64,000 bases of DNA from an uncultured Bacteroides sp. (GTDB lineage: Bacteria; Bacteroidota; Bacteroidia; Bacteroidales; Bacteroidaceae), in NCBI RefSeq assembly GCF_963677715.1, contig NZ_OY782496.1, forward strand, positions 62,001-126,000, given 5' to 3'. A program made the translations under genes and the position numbers. Below the pieces are notes generated by a model. The model saw only the letters and a program-made list of their open reading frames with translations, was not told the origin of the DNA and searched no databases. Below, in pieces: positions 1-10,488 of the stretch (its first letter is position 1; each line of letters begins with the position of its first letter).

Positions 1-645
1 AAAGGCGTACTGTCGAAAGTAAAGCCGCTGGATTATTTTCAAGACTACCTGCACCATGGTTTCTATCCGTTCTTTCTCGAGAAACGTAATTTCTCCGAGA
101 ACCTGCTCAAGACCATGAATATGATGGTAGAGGTAGACATTCTGCTCATCAAACAAATAGAGCTGAAGTATCTGCCCAAAATAAAGAAACTATTATACCT
201 GCTGGCGGTAGAAGGGCCCAAAGCGCCCAACGTGAGCCAACTGGCAAGTGACATACAAACATCACGGGCTACAGTGATGAACTACATCAAATATCTGGCC
301 GATGCACGAATGATTAACATGATTTACCCCAAAGGACAAGCGTTTCCTAAGAAACCGGCCAAAATCATGATGCATAACACCAACCTGATGTATACTATCT
401 ATCCTCTTAACGTGGAAGAACAGGATGTGCTCGACACTTTTTTCCTGAACACCATGTATAAAGATCATAAGCTGCATAAAGGCGACAAAGGTTCTTCTTT
501 TTTAGTAGACGAAACCACGCCTTTTAAAATATGCTGCGAAGGATACAAGGTGAAGAATAGCCCCAATGTGACACATGTTATGCATAATCTGGAAATAGGC
601 CACGGTAAACAGATTCCTATCTGGATCTTTGGCTTTTTGTATTAA
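1..645 (+). CDS. AAA-type ATPase with DUF4143-like C-terminus (3' end only)
   Basis: The reading frame is open from base 1, so the gene begins left of the window and only about 214 C-terminal residues are seen. No Walker motifs lie in this part. The fragment contains a winged-helix-like stretch (SQLASDIQTSRATVMNYIKY) followed by a basic segment. This arrangement is typical of the C-terminal half of the Bacteroidetes ATPases annotated as AAA family / DUF4143, proteins of unknown physiological role. The gene ends 28 bases before the oxidoreductase start; no terminator is seen between them. The family call is by recognition of the C-terminal pattern only; the ATPase core is outside the window. 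Confidence 0.7.
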   Translation, partial: KGVLSKVKPLDYFQDYLHHGFYPFFLEKRNFSENLLKTMNMMVEVDILLIKQIELKYLPKIKKLLYLLAVEGPKAPNVSQLASDIQTSRATVMNYIKYLADARMINMIYPKGQAFPKKPAKIMMHNTNLMYTIYPLNVEEQDVLDTFFLNTMYKDHKLHKGDKGSSFLVDETTPFKICCEGYKVKNSPNVTHVMHNLEIGHGKQIPIWIFGFLY

Positions 646-673
646 TATTTTTTACTTAAATAATAATTTAGTT

Positions 674-3600
674 ATGACTAAACAGAAGAAATTCATCACT
701 TGTGATGGTAATCAGGCTGCAGCGCATGTCTCGTACATGTTCTCGGAAGTAGCTGCGATCTACCCTATCACCCCATCTTCGACTATGGCCGAATACGTAG
801 ACGAATGGGCTGCCGCAGGACGTAAGAACATCTTCGGCGAAACAGTTTTGGTGCAGGAAATGCAATCCGAGGGCGGCGCAGCAGGTGCCGTTCACGGTTC
901 GCTTCAGGCCGGAGCATTAACTACTACTTACACAGCTTCTCAGGGTCTTCTTTTGATGATTCCGAATATGTATAAGATTTCGGGGGAACTGCTTCCTTGC
1001 GTATTCCATGTATCTGCCCGTGCACTAGCCACTCAAGCTCTTTCTATCTTTGGCGACCACCAGGATGTGATGGCTGCCCGTCAAACCGGTTTTGCCATGT
1101 TGGCAGAAGGCTCCGTACAGGAAGTGATGGATCTTGCAGGCGTGGCACACTTAGCAACTATCAAATCTCGCGTTCCTTTCATGAACTTCTTCGACGGATT
1201 CCGTACATCACACGAAATTCAGAAAATCGAAATGTTGGAGAATGATGACCTGGCTCACCTGATTGACCAAGAAGCTTTAGCCGAATTCCGTAATCGCGCC
1301 CTAAACCCATCTACCCCCGTAGCACGTGGTATGGCTGAGAATCCGGACGTATATTTTCAACACAGAGAAGCAGCCAACCCCTTCTATGAAGATGTTCCTG
1401 CTATCGTAGAGGATTATATGAATGAAATCTCTAAGATTACCGGACGCAAATACAACTTGTTCGATTACTATGGTGCGGATGATGCAGAACGTGTAATCAT
1501 CGCCATGGGCTCTGTTACTGAAGCTGCCCGCGAAGCGATCGACTATCTGGCATCTCAAGGAGAAAAAGTAGGATTGGTTGCCGTACATTTATATCGCCCA
1601 TTCTCTGCCAAACATTTCCTTGCCGCTGTGCCCAAAACAGCAAAACGCATTGCCGTGTTAGACAGAACAAAAGAACCGGGTGCAAACGGTGAGCCTTTGT
1701 ATCTGGATGTTAAGGACTGCTTCTACGGTACTGAAAACGCTCCGTTCATTGTTGGCGGACGCTACGGACTTTCTTCAAAAGACACAACTCCCGCACAGAT
1801 TCTGTCTGTATTCGAGAACCTTGGTCTGGCTTTGCCTAAAAATCATTTCACTATCGGCATCGTAGACGACGTAACGTTTACCTCTCTGCCGGTAAAGGAA
1901 GAAATTGCATTAGGCGGCGCAGGCATGTACGAAGCTAAGTTCTACGGTTTGGGTGCCGACGGTACTGTGGGCGCCAACAAAAACTCGGTAAAGATTATCG
2001 GAGACAACACCGACAAACATTGTCAGGCTTACTTCTCTTATGATTCAAAGAAATCGGGTGGTTTCACTTGTTCTCACCTTCGTTTCGGTAACACTCCTAT
2101 CCGCTCTACTTATTTGGTAAACACTCCGAATTTTGTAGCTTGCCACGTACAGGCTTACCTGAGAATGTACGACGTAACCCGCGGTTTACAGAAAAACGGA
2201 ACCTTCTTGCTAAATACCATCTGGAATGATGAAGAGTTGGCCAAGAACCTGCCTAACAAGGTAAAACGCAACTTTGCAAAAAACAACATCACTGTTTATT
2301 ATATCAACGCTACACAGATAGCACAAGAGATTGGTTTGGGCAACCGCACCAATACAATTCTGCAATCTGCCTTCTTCCGCATCGCAAACGTAATTCCTGT
2401 AGATTTGGCTATCGAGCAAATGAAGAAATTCATTGTTAAGTCTTACGGCAAAAAGGGAGAAGACGTTATCAACAAGAATTATGCTGCCGTAGATCGTGGC
2501 GGAGAATACAAACAATGCACAATCGATCCTGCCTGGGCTAACCTGCCGGATGAGGATGCCACAACAAACAATGATCCTGCTTTCATCAACGAAGTAGTTC
2601 GTCCGGTGAATGCACAAGACGGTGATTTACTTCCGGTATCTGCTTTCAAAGGCATCGAAGACGGAACATGGCAACAAGGAACAGCTAAATACGAAAAACG
2701 TGGTGTAGCAGCTTTCGTTCCTGAATGGGAACCCGAAAACTGTATCCAGTGTAATAAGTGTGCTTATGTTTGCCCTCACGCTTCTATCCGTCCTTTCGTA
2801 CTGGACACTGAAGAGCAAAAAGCCGCTAAATTCCCATCACTGAAAGCTGTAGGTAAGCAATTTGCCGACATGACTTTCCGTATTCAGGTAGACGTATTGG
2901 ATTGTCTGGGCTGCGGCAACTGTGTCGATGTTTGTCCGGGTAACCCAAAGAAGGGTGGCAAAGCGTTGAGCATGAAGCATCTGGAATCTCAATTAAGCGA
3001 AGCGCCTAACTGGGAATATTGTGCTGAGGATGTAAAGAGCAAACAACATTTGGTAGACATCAAAGCCAACGTAAAGAACTCTCAGTTTGCTACTCCGTTA
3101 TTCGAGTTCTCAGGAGCTTGCTCCGGTTGTGGCGAAACTCCTTACGTGAAACTGATCACTCAGTTGTTTGGTGACCGCGAAATGGTAGCCAACGCTACAG
3201 GATGTTCTTCTATCTACTCGGGTTCAGTACCTGCTACTCCTTATACTACAAACGAAGACGGACAAGGACCTGCTTGGGCTAACTCATTGTTCGAAGACTT
3301 CTGCGAATTTGGTATGGGTATGGAACTTGCTAACGAAAAGATGCGTGCTCGTCTTGTCAGACTGATGACTGAAGCTCAGGCATCTGACTGCTGCTCTGAC
3401 GAATTGAAAGCTCTTTTCAACGATTGGGTAGAAAACATGCTTGATGCAGAAAAGACGAAGGAACTGGCTAACAAGATCACTCCTTTGGTAGAAGCTTGCG
3501 ATTGCAAACATTGCAAAGAAATTGCTTCTCTGAAACACTATCTGGTAAAACGTTCTCAATGGATTATCGGTGGTGACGGTGCTTCTTACGATATCGGTTA

Positions 3601-4222
3601 CGGTGGGCTCGACCATGTAATTGCCAGCGGAAAAGACGTAAATATCCTGGTCTTGGATACTGAAGTTTATTCAAATACAGGTGGACAGTCATCTAAATCG
3701 ACTCCGGTAGGTGCGATTGCTAAGTTTGCTGCCGCAGGTAAGAGAATACGCAAGAAAGACCTTGGCTTGATGGCTACAACCTACGGCTATGTATACGTTG
3801 CACAGATCGCAATGGGCGCCGACCAGGCTCAAACATTGAAAGCCATCCGTGAAGCAGAAGCTTATCCCGGACCATCACTGATCATCGCTTATTCTCCATG
3901 TATCAGCCACGGCTTGAAGGCCGGTATGGGCAAAGCCCAAGCTGAACAAGAAGAGGCTGTTAAATGTGGTTACTGGCACTTGTGGCGTTACAATCCTGCT
4001 TTAGAAGCAGAAGGAAAGAATCCATTCACTCTTGATTCTAAGGAACCAAACTGGGCGGAATTCTCTAACTTCCTGAAAGGTGAAGTACGCTACACTTCAG
4101 TAATGAAACAATATCCTTCTGAAGCTGCCGAACTTTTCAAAGCCGCCGAAGAAAACGCTAAATGGAGATATCGTAGCTACCAACGCTTGGCTAGCCAATC
4201 TTGGGGTACGGAAATTCAATAA
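674..4222 (+). CDS. nifJ: Pyruvate:ferredoxin (flavodoxin) oxidoreductase
   Basis: This 1182-residue cytoplasmic enzyme oxidatively decarboxylates pyruvate to acetyl-CoA and CO2 and passes electrons to ferredoxin, a central step of anaerobic Bacteroides metabolism. Length and domain order match single-chain PFOR. The N-terminal pyruvate-binding domain carries YPITPSSTMAE. Two [4Fe-4S] motifs follow near residues 690 (CIQCNKCAYVCP) and 744 (CLGCGNCVDVCP), and a proximal-cluster motif (CSGCGETPY) lies beyond them. The thiamine-diphosphate domain has GGDGASYDIGYGG near residue 966 and NTGGQ near 1000. I chose the ATG at 674 because family homology begins at MTKQKKFITCDGNQ; an in-frame ATG at 629 would add 15 unrelated residues overlapping the upstream gene. 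It marks the core-genome edge next to the glycan island. Confidence 0.97.
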   Translation: MTKQKKFITCDGNQAAAHVSYMFSEVAAIYPITPSSTMAEYVDEWAAAGRKNIFGETVLVQEMQSEGGAAGAVHGSLQAGALTTTYTASQGLLLMIPNMYKISGELLPCVFHVSARALATQALSIFGDHQDVMAARQTGFAMLAEGSVQEVMDLAGVAHLATIKSRVPFMNFFDGFRTSHEIQKIEMLENDDLAHLIDQEALAEFRNRALNPSTPVARGMAENPDVYFQHREAANPFYEDVPAIVEDYMNEISKITGRKYNLFDYYGADDAERVIIAMGSVTEAAREAIDYLASQGEKVGLVAVHLYRPFSAKHFLAAVPKTAKRIAVLDRTKEPGANGEPLYLDVKDCFYGTENAPFIVGGRYGLSSKDTTPAQILSVFENLGLALPKNHFTIGIVDDVTFTSLPVKEEIALGGAGMYEAKFYGLGADGTVGANKNSVKIIGDNTDKHCQAYFSYDSKKSGGFTCSHLRFGNTPIRSTYLVNTPNFVACHVQAYLRMYDVTRGLQKNGTFLLNTIWNDEELAKNLPNKVKRNFAKNNITVYYINATQIAQEIGLGNRTNTILQSAFFRIANVIPVDLAIEQMKKFIVKSYGKKGEDVINKNYAAVDRGGEYKQCTIDPAWANLPDEDATTNNDPAFINEVVRPVNAQDGDLLPVSAFKGIEDGTWQQGTAKYEKRGVAAFVPEWEPENCIQCNKCAYVCPHASIRPFVLDTEEQKAAKFPSLKAVGKQFADMTFRIQVDVLDCLGCGNCVDVCPGNPKKGGKALSMKHLESQLSEAPNWEYCAEDVKSKQHLVDIKANVKNSQFATPLFEFSGACSGCGETPYVKLITQLFGDREMVANATGCSSIYSGSVPATPYTTNEDGQGPAWANSLFEDFCEFGMGMELANEKMRARLVRLMTEAQASDCCSDELKALFNDWVENMLDAEKTKELANKITPLVEACDCKHCKEIASLKHYLVKRSQWIIGGDGASYDIGYGGLDHVIASGKDVNILVLDTEVYSNTGGQSSKSTPVGAIAKFAAAGKRIRKKDLGLMATTYGYVYVAQIAMGADQAQTLKAIREAEAYPGPSLIIAYSPCISHGLKAGMGKAQAEQEEAVKCGYWHLWRYNPALEAEGKNPFTLDSKEPNWAEFSNFLKGEVRYTSVMKQYPSEAAELFKAAEENAKWRYRSYQRLASQSWGTEIQ

Positions 4223-4242
4223 TCTTTAAGATTAAACATAGA

Positions 4243-4285
4243 AAGAGAGGGGGAAATCATCAGGTTTCCTCCTCTCTTGTTTTCT
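4243..4285 (+). terminator. Rho-independent terminator after nifJ, probably bidirectional
   Basis: GAGAGGGGGAAA pairs with TTTCCTCCTCTC across a short loop, followed on the plus strand by a T-rich run (TTGTTTTCTT). It starts about 20 bases after the nifJ stop. The reverse strand also has a T-rich stretch after the stem, so the hairpin can also end the convergent minus-strand glycosidase operon whose last gene stops at 4348. Confidence 0.85.
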
Positions 4286-4347
4286 TGGTTCCCGCAACCA
4301 TCTTTTAAATACTCTGCATCTTTAGAAACGGGTATGGCATCACTAAA

Positions 4348-6708
4348 TCATTTCACCTCAAAGGCACCGGTCAATCGAATATCTTCCGAAGAACTCCCAA
4401 TCATCACTGTAAAGGAGCCCGGTTCCACAACAAAGTTGTTATTTTTATCCCACAAGCCCAGTTCTTGGGGAGTCAACATAAAGTCAACCGTTTTTTCCTC
4501 TCCCGGTAACAAATGGATACGTTCAAATCCTCGTAATATCTTCAGATAAGTTGTTACCGAGCTGTAATCATCCCGAAGGTATAGTTGAACAACTTCATCA
4601 CCTGCCCGCGTACCTGTATTCTTTACATTGCAGCTAATACTAACATTCTCCCGCATTGCCACGACAGGTGTATGGACAACTAATTTGCTATACGCAAAAG
4701 TGGTATAACTCAACCCATAGCCAAATGGATAAAGGGCTCCGCTTACCCGCACATGTCCTTCGGAATCAGAACCTGGTTTAAAAGGAAAAGCAAATGGAAT
4801 TTGCCCTACCGATTTAGGGAAAGTGACAGCCAGCTTACCGTCCGGATTGTAATCACCGAAAATAACTTGTGCCACTGCATCTCCCATAAACTCGCCCGGA
4901 AACCAGGCATGAACAATAGCCGGAACATACTTTTCAGCCCAGTTAATTGTGGCCGCACGCCCGTCGACGAGTAATAAAACAACCGGTTTGCCCGTCGCGC
5001 AAACAGCTTCCAACAATTGTTCCTGTCGCCCGCAAAGGTTCAGACTAGTGCGGGAATATTCTTCACGAACGGTCTTTTCATTACCACCTAACACCAAAAT
5101 AGCGACATCTGAAGCTTTAGCCAGTGCAACAGCTTCTTCTATAGAATCCTGTTCTTGTCTATCCAAAGGAACATCATAGAGTTCGCTTTCGGGAAAATGC
5201 TTATCAATAATGTCACAACCCTTGGCATAACTAACTTCCGCTTCCGGCAGATACGCCTTTATACCGTCATACACAGTATGGATCGGAGCATTGGCCGGAC
5301 CATAACGGCAGATCAGGTTCTTTATTTCTTTAGCATTAGGGCCAATTACCGCAATCTTTTTCAAATCTTTCGACAGAGGAAGCAGCTTGTTTTCATTCTT
5401 TAGTAAAACGATTGATTCCAAAGCTGCACGCATGGATACGGACTGATGCTCTTTGCTGTGAACAACTAGCTCCGGGCTCTTGTCGTTACCTTTATAAGGA
5501 TTATCAAACAGCCCCATTATAAATTTAACCCGCAAGATGTCCGTTACCCGTTGGTCAATCGTATGAAGAGAAACTTTTCCTTCTTCAATCGCCCGACGAA
5601 GAGGAAGAATGAAGTCCTGAGGCAAGGTGAAATTGGTACGCACGTTTAATCCGGCGTTAACCGCTTGCGCCACAGCATCTGCTTCGGAGGTTGCTACCTT
5701 ATGTTTTGTTTTCAGAAACTCTACGGCCTCGCTATCCGAGACCACATATCCTTTAAAGCCCCATTGTTGACGCAGTATTTCTGTCAGGAAATGATAATTT
5801 CCGGTAATCGGTTCTCCGTCATAATCATTGTACGAACTCATCACCCCTAAGGCCCCGGCCTCCTGAATGCCCTTTCGGAAAGGTTCCAAATAAAGTGTCC
5901 GCATTTCACGGGGAGCTACATGAGGATCGGTACGCGTACCACCGTCACGGCCGCCCACCGGAATGCTGTAAACAGCAAAATGCTTGGGAGTAGACACCAG
6001 TCCATGCGATTGCAGGCCAAGGATCATTTGCTTACCCAGTTCGCCCACTAGGTAAGGATCTTCTCCGTAAGATTCAACGACTCGCCCCCAGCGAGGATCC
6101 TGAGCTATATCCAAAATGGGAGAATAAATATTGGTATATCCCAAGGCTATAGCCTCTTCCGCAGTAACCCGTGCTATTTCGCGAATAAGCGACTTATCCC
6201 ATGTAGCTCCCTGTCCGCATTGGGCAGGAAACATAGTAGCCCTATCATGACACAATCCCCGTATTCCTTCATTGGTAAAATCAACAGGAATGCCCAAACG
6301 TGTTTTTTCGACAAACCATCGCTGAATACTCTGCCTGTTTTTCACACTATTAAGATAAGGAAATGAAAGTTCGGAACCGAATTTGCCCAAGCCATTAGCC
6401 TGTTCGTCAATATTACCGATACCGTCTTTCCATATTTCATGACTCCACTCAGCGGTAGGGCCGGCTTCTTTCAATACTCTACCCGAACCGTATAAAGTAG
6501 CCATTTGGCAGGTCTTCTCTTCGAGCGTCATTTGTGAGAGTAAATCGACTACACGCTTTTCAAGAGAAGCATCAGAGTCTTCATATACATCCTTTACTCC
6601 GTTCTTATTAAAGTCAATCCAACCTTTCTTATAGATATGACTCTCCCCTGCGGCACACACACTCCCTGCGGACAAAGCCGCTATTAACAAACAAGTTATC
6701 CTTTTCAT
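4348..6708 (-). CDS. GH3 family exo-glycosidase, secreted
   Basis: This 786-residue GH3 enzyme would remove terminal beta-linked sugars in the periplasm. It has a Sec signal (about residues 1-20, ending SVCAA), then the GH3 N-terminal barrel with KHFAVYS and YVVSDSEAV, in which Asp325 fits the nucleophile. The GH3 C-terminal sandwich and a fibronectin-III-like cap (GDEVVQLYLRD) follow. The ATG at 6708 begins the signal peptide; an upstream GTG at 6729 would add seven residues and touch the neighbour's stop, so I did not use it. It is the last gene of a five-gene operon, 21 bases after GH92. GH3 is polyspecific (beta-glucosidase, beta-xylosidase, alpha-arabinosidase and others), so the sugar is not assigned. 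Confidence 0.95.
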   Translation of the reverse strand: MKRITCLLIAALSAGSVCAAGESHIYKKGWIDFNKNGVKDVYEDSDASLEKRVVDLLSQMTLEEKTCQMATLYGSGRVLKEAGPTAEWSHEIWKDGIGNIDEQANGLGKFGSELSFPYLNSVKNRQSIQRWFVEKTRLGIPVDFTNEGIRGLCHDRATMFPAQCGQGATWDKSLIREIARVTAEEAIALGYTNIYSPILDIAQDPRWGRVVESYGEDPYLVGELGKQMILGLQSHGLVSTPKHFAVYSIPVGGRDGGTRTDPHVAPREMRTLYLEPFRKGIQEAGALGVMSSYNDYDGEPITGNYHFLTEILRQQWGFKGYVVSDSEAVEFLKTKHKVATSEADAVAQAVNAGLNVRTNFTLPQDFILPLRRAIEEGKVSLHTIDQRVTDILRVKFIMGLFDNPYKGNDKSPELVVHSKEHQSVSMRAALESIVLLKNENKLLPLSKDLKKIAVIGPNAKEIKNLICRYGPANAPIHTVYDGIKAYLPEAEVSYAKGCDIIDKHFPESELYDVPLDRQEQDSIEEAVALAKASDVAILVLGGNEKTVREEYSRTSLNLCGRQEQLLEAVCATGKPVVLLLVDGRAATINWAEKYVPAIVHAWFPGEFMGDAVAQVIFGDYNPDGKLAVTFPKSVGQIPFAFPFKPGSDSEGHVRVSGALYPFGYGLSYTTFAYSKLVVHTPVVAMRENVSISCNVKNTGTRAGDEVVQLYLRDDYSSVTTYLKILRGFERIHLLPGEEKTVDFMLTPQELGLWDKNNNFVVEPGSFTVMIGSSSEDIRLTGAFEVK

Positions 6709-6729
6709 TCTTCCATTAATATATACCAC

Positions 6730-9018
6730 CTATTTAAATACGTTCTTAGCAGGCTTATCACCCATCGTAAATTCCAAAACTCCTCCGTTCATCAATTCCT
6801 GATGAGTAAACTCGGGAATATTCAGCTTTCGTTTGTTGAGTGTCACTGCCTGAATATATTTATTCTGCCGACTGTTATTATGCGCAATAATAGTGAATAA
6901 ATTACCGTTATCCAAGTGAATAGTTACTTTATCAAACAACGGTCGGGCGATAGCATAAACAGGACGTCCAGGGCAGAAAGAATAGAATCCCATTGCATTC
7001 AGCACATACCAGGCAGACATTTGTCCGCAATCTTCATTACCCGACAAACCATTCGGATCATTAAAATAGAGTGAAGTCAATATAGAATCCGTCAAGGCTT
7101 GTGTTTTCCATGGCTCTCCTGCATAATTATACAAGTAAGGTATGTGATGACTGGGCTCATTGCCATGGGCATATTGGCCGATCATTCCCGTCACATCCGC
7201 CAAAGAAGCAACATCACCGCTCAGGTGGGAACTCATCGTAAACAAAGTATCCAGATGGGCCGCAAACTGTTTTTTTCCTCCCATCAGTTTTATTAAACCT
7301 TCTACATCTTCAGGAACAAACCAAGCCCATTGCCAGGCGTTTCCTTCAACGTAACCGGAAGAGTGCCCCAAAGCAGTCGGGTCAAAAGGTGTCACCCAGT
7401 CTCCGTTATCCATCTTTCCACGCATTAACCGGGTAGACGGATCAAAATAGTTTTTGTAATTCCGGCTCAGCTCCGTGTATTTGTTATAAACATCTTTGTG
7501 CCCCAAAGCCTTTGCCATTTGTGCTATCAGCCAGTCGTCATAGGCAAATTCCAATCCCTGAGCCACCGAAGCACCACATTTATCAAAAGGGACGTATCCT
7601 TTTTCGTTTTTATACTTCAACGCCAGCGGCATTATTTTATCATTTAAAACAGAGCGGTCCATCCACGGGCTAATCCCCGTCGTATCATAAACCGAAGAAC
7701 GGATGCACGCTTTTAATGCTTTCTCTAGCGGAAAATTACGTTGATTCTTCATAAAAGCATCTACGATGACAGACACAGCGTGATAACCAATCATCGTACC
7801 AGTTTCATTAGAAGCAAGCTCCCATTTCGGCAATACACCTAACTCACCATATTTTCTCAAAAGAGAGCGAATCAGAGCCTGATTCAAATCCGGTTCTATG
7901 ATTGTATAAAGAGGATGCAACGCACGGAACGTATCCCACAAAGAGAAAACCGTATAGTTAGTATAAGAAGAATCCTCTTTGATTTCCTGATTCATGGTGC
8001 GATACCTTCCATCGACATCCGATGCTATATAGGGAGAGAGGGCCGTATGATACAAGGAAGTATAAAACACGGTACGACTATTTGTATCCTTCGTTTCAAC
8101 GTCTATCTTGGATAATTCTTTGTTCCATGTTTCGTTAGCCTTCCTGACTATCCGATCAAAATCCCAATGCGGTATCTCTGCTTCCAGATTCTTTTTAGCT
8201 CCCTCCGTGTCAACACTGGATATTCCTACCTTTATTAAGACCTTTTTATCCTTGCCTATCTTATCAAAAGAGAGCACAGCTTTTGCCGCATTACAGCTCA
8301 CATGGTCAACACCGTTCAACGATTCTTCTCCCGAATAAAGACGATAAGAAAAAGAAGTAGAAAAGACGGCATAGAAATATACGTAATGATTCTTTGCCCA
8401 CCCTTTTGTATATTTCATCCCTTCAATGGTAGAATCATTCACCACCCTTATTTCCGTAACCGGATGCTGATGACCATGAATGGTCGGCTCCATATCAATA
8501 ATCAGCCCGGCATCTCCGGGTGATGAGTATGTGTACCGATGAAAACCAACCCTAGTACCAGCGGTCAGCTCCACATTTATTGAATCGTCCGTCAGTAAAA
8601 CCTGATAATATCCCGGATGAGCCGTTTCATTTTTATGAGAGAAACGAGAACGATATCCTCCATCGGGATTCTCTGCACTTCCTGCAACCAGAGGTTTCTC
8701 TCCATTCATCGGCATAAACAGGATATCTCCATAATCTCCTATCCCCGTTCCACTCAGATGAGTATGACTAAAACCGATAATGGAAGGATCATCATAATAA
8801 TAACCAGAGCAGGCATCCCATCCGTTCAGACGGGTATCAGGGCTCAGTTGTACCATGCCATGTGGCAAAACAGCTCCCGGAAAAGTATGCCCATGCCCTC
8901 CCGTACCGATAAATATATTAACGTAATCGGTAAACTTCTCGGCAGGATCGTTTTTTGTACAAGATAATAACCCGAATCCTAAAGCCAATAAAAATAGCAT
9001 ATTTAATCGATATTTCAT
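6730..9018 (-). CDS. GH92 family alpha-mannosidase-type exo-hydrolase, lipoprotein
   Basis: The protein has 762 residues, the usual GH92 length. The lipobox FGLLSC places lipidation at Cys20. GH92 signatures in order are GTGGHGHTFPGAVLPHGMVQ near the N-terminus, FSHTHLSGTG, SLWDTFRALHPL, GNEPSHHIPYLYNYAG (Glu621 fits the general acid) and EDCGQMSAWYVLNAMGFYSF. GH92 members are calcium-dependent inverting exo-alpha-mannosidases, mostly acting on alpha-1,2/1,3/1,6-mannosides, so a mannose-containing substrate or side chain is suggested. The gene starts 31 bases after the preceding esterase and is followed 21 bases later by GH3, so the three are very likely co-transcribed. Membrane anchoring is read from the lipobox; periplasmic or surface face is unknown. 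Confidence 0.95.
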   Translation of the reverse strand: MKYRLNMLFLLALGFGLLSCTKNDPAEKFTDYVNIFIGTGGHGHTFPGAVLPHGMVQLSPDTRLNGWDACSGYYYDDPSIIGFSHTHLSGTGIGDYGDILFMPMNGEKPLVAGSAENPDGGYRSRFSHKNETAHPGYYQVLLTDDSINVELTAGTRVGFHRYTYSSPGDAGLIIDMEPTIHGHQHPVTEIRVVNDSTIEGMKYTKGWAKNHYVYFYAVFSTSFSYRLYSGEESLNGVDHVSCNAAKAVLSFDKIGKDKKVLIKVGISSVDTEGAKKNLEAEIPHWDFDRIVRKANETWNKELSKIDVETKDTNSRTVFYTSLYHTALSPYIASDVDGRYRTMNQEIKEDSSYTNYTVFSLWDTFRALHPLYTIIEPDLNQALIRSLLRKYGELGVLPKWELASNETGTMIGYHAVSVIVDAFMKNQRNFPLEKALKACIRSSVYDTTGISPWMDRSVLNDKIMPLALKYKNEKGYVPFDKCGASVAQGLEFAYDDWLIAQMAKALGHKDVYNKYTELSRNYKNYFDPSTRLMRGKMDNGDWVTPFDPTALGHSSGYVEGNAWQWAWFVPEDVEGLIKLMGGKKQFAAHLDTLFTMSSHLSGDVASLADVTGMIGQYAHGNEPSHHIPYLYNYAGEPWKTQALTDSILTSLYFNDPNGLSGNEDCGQMSAWYVLNAMGFYSFCPGRPVYAIARPLFDKVTIHLDNGNLFTIIAHNNSRQNKYIQAVTLNKRKLNIPEFTHQELMNGGVLEFTMGDKPAKNVFK

Positions 9019-9049
9019 ACTCTCATTCTTTGATTATAAGTTTATATAT

Positions 9050-10450
9050 TTACCATTCGTCGGTTCTAAACGAAGAAGCTGGTAGACCGGCCGTGTTGTA
9101 AAGGCATCCTTTCATGTAATCACAGAAAGCATATCGCACAGCTACAGGAGAGGCTACTTGAGAGCTATATACCACCAATGTCTGCATGTCCTTCCCCCAT
9201 TGCACCTGGGCCGGATAAAACTTTCTATCGCTTCCGGCTATCTCAAACCCCGTCAATGGCTTGCGGAAGGAAGTCAACCCTTTCCAAATCTCGTCAAAAA
9301 AAAGGATGGCAGTATTGCCTTCTATCCGTATCTTTTTATACAACGGACCGGTTGTAGGGAACCCGCATTTGCCATAAATCTTACCCAATGCAAGGTAGGC
9401 AAATCGGTTTCCTACAGCCTCTTTCTGCATGGGATGTATCGTGAGTGAATCTCCGACATCCATCAAAACGACCATCCCCGACGAAGGAATGAGTTTCAAG
9501 CATTTCATCTGCGCTTCACGCAAATAAGCGGAATTATTCTTCTGCTCATCTCCCTTATAATGATACTTGAAAGGGGCTATCTGAGCATAATAAAATGGGA
9601 ACTCTCCAATACCCCATTTTTCGCGCCAATCGGCAACCAAAGAGGGAAACAATTGCATATACAGGTCAGGGGCATCTACATTAGCTTCCCCCTGATACCA
9701 TAAGCAGCCCCGTATGCCATAGCCTACGATCGGATTCAACATGCCGTTATAGAGAATGGAGGAATTGCGAACTTCGGGCAGCTCTTTATAAGGCTTTGCC
9801 CCTTCTTTACTCATCCAAGCTTCCACCCGTGAACCGCCGTAGCTGGCATGAATAATACCCACGGGCACTTTCAGTACTTCGTACAATTTGCGGGCAAAGA
9901 AATATCCGATTGCGGAAAATTCAGGAACTGTTTCAGGAGAAGCTTGCTGCCACTCTCCTTTACAATTCCGCAGAGGCTTCGATTCCATCTTGCGCTCAAC
10001 CGTAAACATGCGGATTTCCGGATTCTCAGAGGTGACAATAGCATCCAACGAACCAATGACAGGATCTCCATATCGTCCGCTTACCCTCATGTCCATATTA
10101 GACTGTCCGGAGCAAAGCCAGACTTCACCGATGAGAACGTTGTCTATGTATACCTTTTCTCCATCGCTTATCTCCAACTTATACGGTCCGCCAGACTCTG
10201 GGGTCTCGATTTTCAGCCGCCAACGTCCTGTATCGTCAGCAGTGCCTTTATAACTTTTCCCGTTCCACGAGGTTTTGATGGAAACGGATGTCCCTGCACG
10301 GTCTGTGCTCCCCCAAATAACTACAGACGATTGCTGTTGCAACACCATCCCGTCAGAAAATAAAGGAGGCAATGTGATTTTCGCTTGCCCCTCTGAAACA
10401 CAATACAGTAAGCATACAAGCATTGTTAGTATGATTTGATTCTTTTTCAT
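9050..10450 (-). CDS. Sialate O-acetylesterase-like SGNH esterase (SASA family)
   Basis: This 466-residue secreted esterase is predicted to remove O-acetyl groups from a glycan. After a signal peptide of about 23 residues there is a beta-sandwich start (ITLPPLFSDGMVLQQQ) and the SGNH block GEVWLCSGQSNMDM, with Ser117 as the likely nucleophile. The block LWYQGEANV and a C-terminal His-containing segment (SLTIHPMQKEAVG) follow. This order is typical of the sialate-O-acetylesterase family, now known to include xyloglucan and other glycan acetylesterases (CE20), so sialic acid need not be the substrate. It is a paralogue of the protein encoded at 11310-12755 and is separated from it by an alpha/beta esterase, giving three esterases in one operon. 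Confidence 0.9.
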   Translation of the reverse strand: MKKNQIILTMLVCLLYCVSEGQAKITLPPLFSDGMVLQQQSSVVIWGSTDRAGTSVSIKTSWNGKSYKGTADDTGRWRLKIETPESGGPYKLEISDGEKVYIDNVLIGEVWLCSGQSNMDMRVSGRYGDPVIGSLDAIVTSENPEIRMFTVERKMESKPLRNCKGEWQQASPETVPEFSAIGYFFARKLYEVLKVPVGIIHASYGGSRVEAWMSKEGAKPYKELPEVRNSSILYNGMLNPIVGYGIRGCLWYQGEANVDAPDLYMQLFPSLVADWREKWGIGEFPFYYAQIAPFKYHYKGDEQKNNSAYLREAQMKCLKLIPSSGMVVLMDVGDSLTIHPMQKEAVGNRFAYLALGKIYGKCGFPTTGPLYKKIRIEGNTAILFFDEIWKGLTSFRKPLTGFEIAGSDRKFYPAQVQWGKDMQTLVVYSSQVASPVAVRYAFCDYMKGCLYNTAGLPASSFRTDEW

Positions 10451-10488
10451 TTTATCTGTCTAATTAAATAAATTTGATGAAATAAGAA

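Noticed and set aside
629..673. Upstream ATG extending the oxidoreductase by 15 residues
   Set aside because: The added residues are unlike the family and overlap the end of the preceding gene; ATG 674 fits the conserved N-terminus.
9848..10363. 171-codon plus-strand open frame
   Set aside because: Antisense shadow of the SGNH esterase; no domain features.
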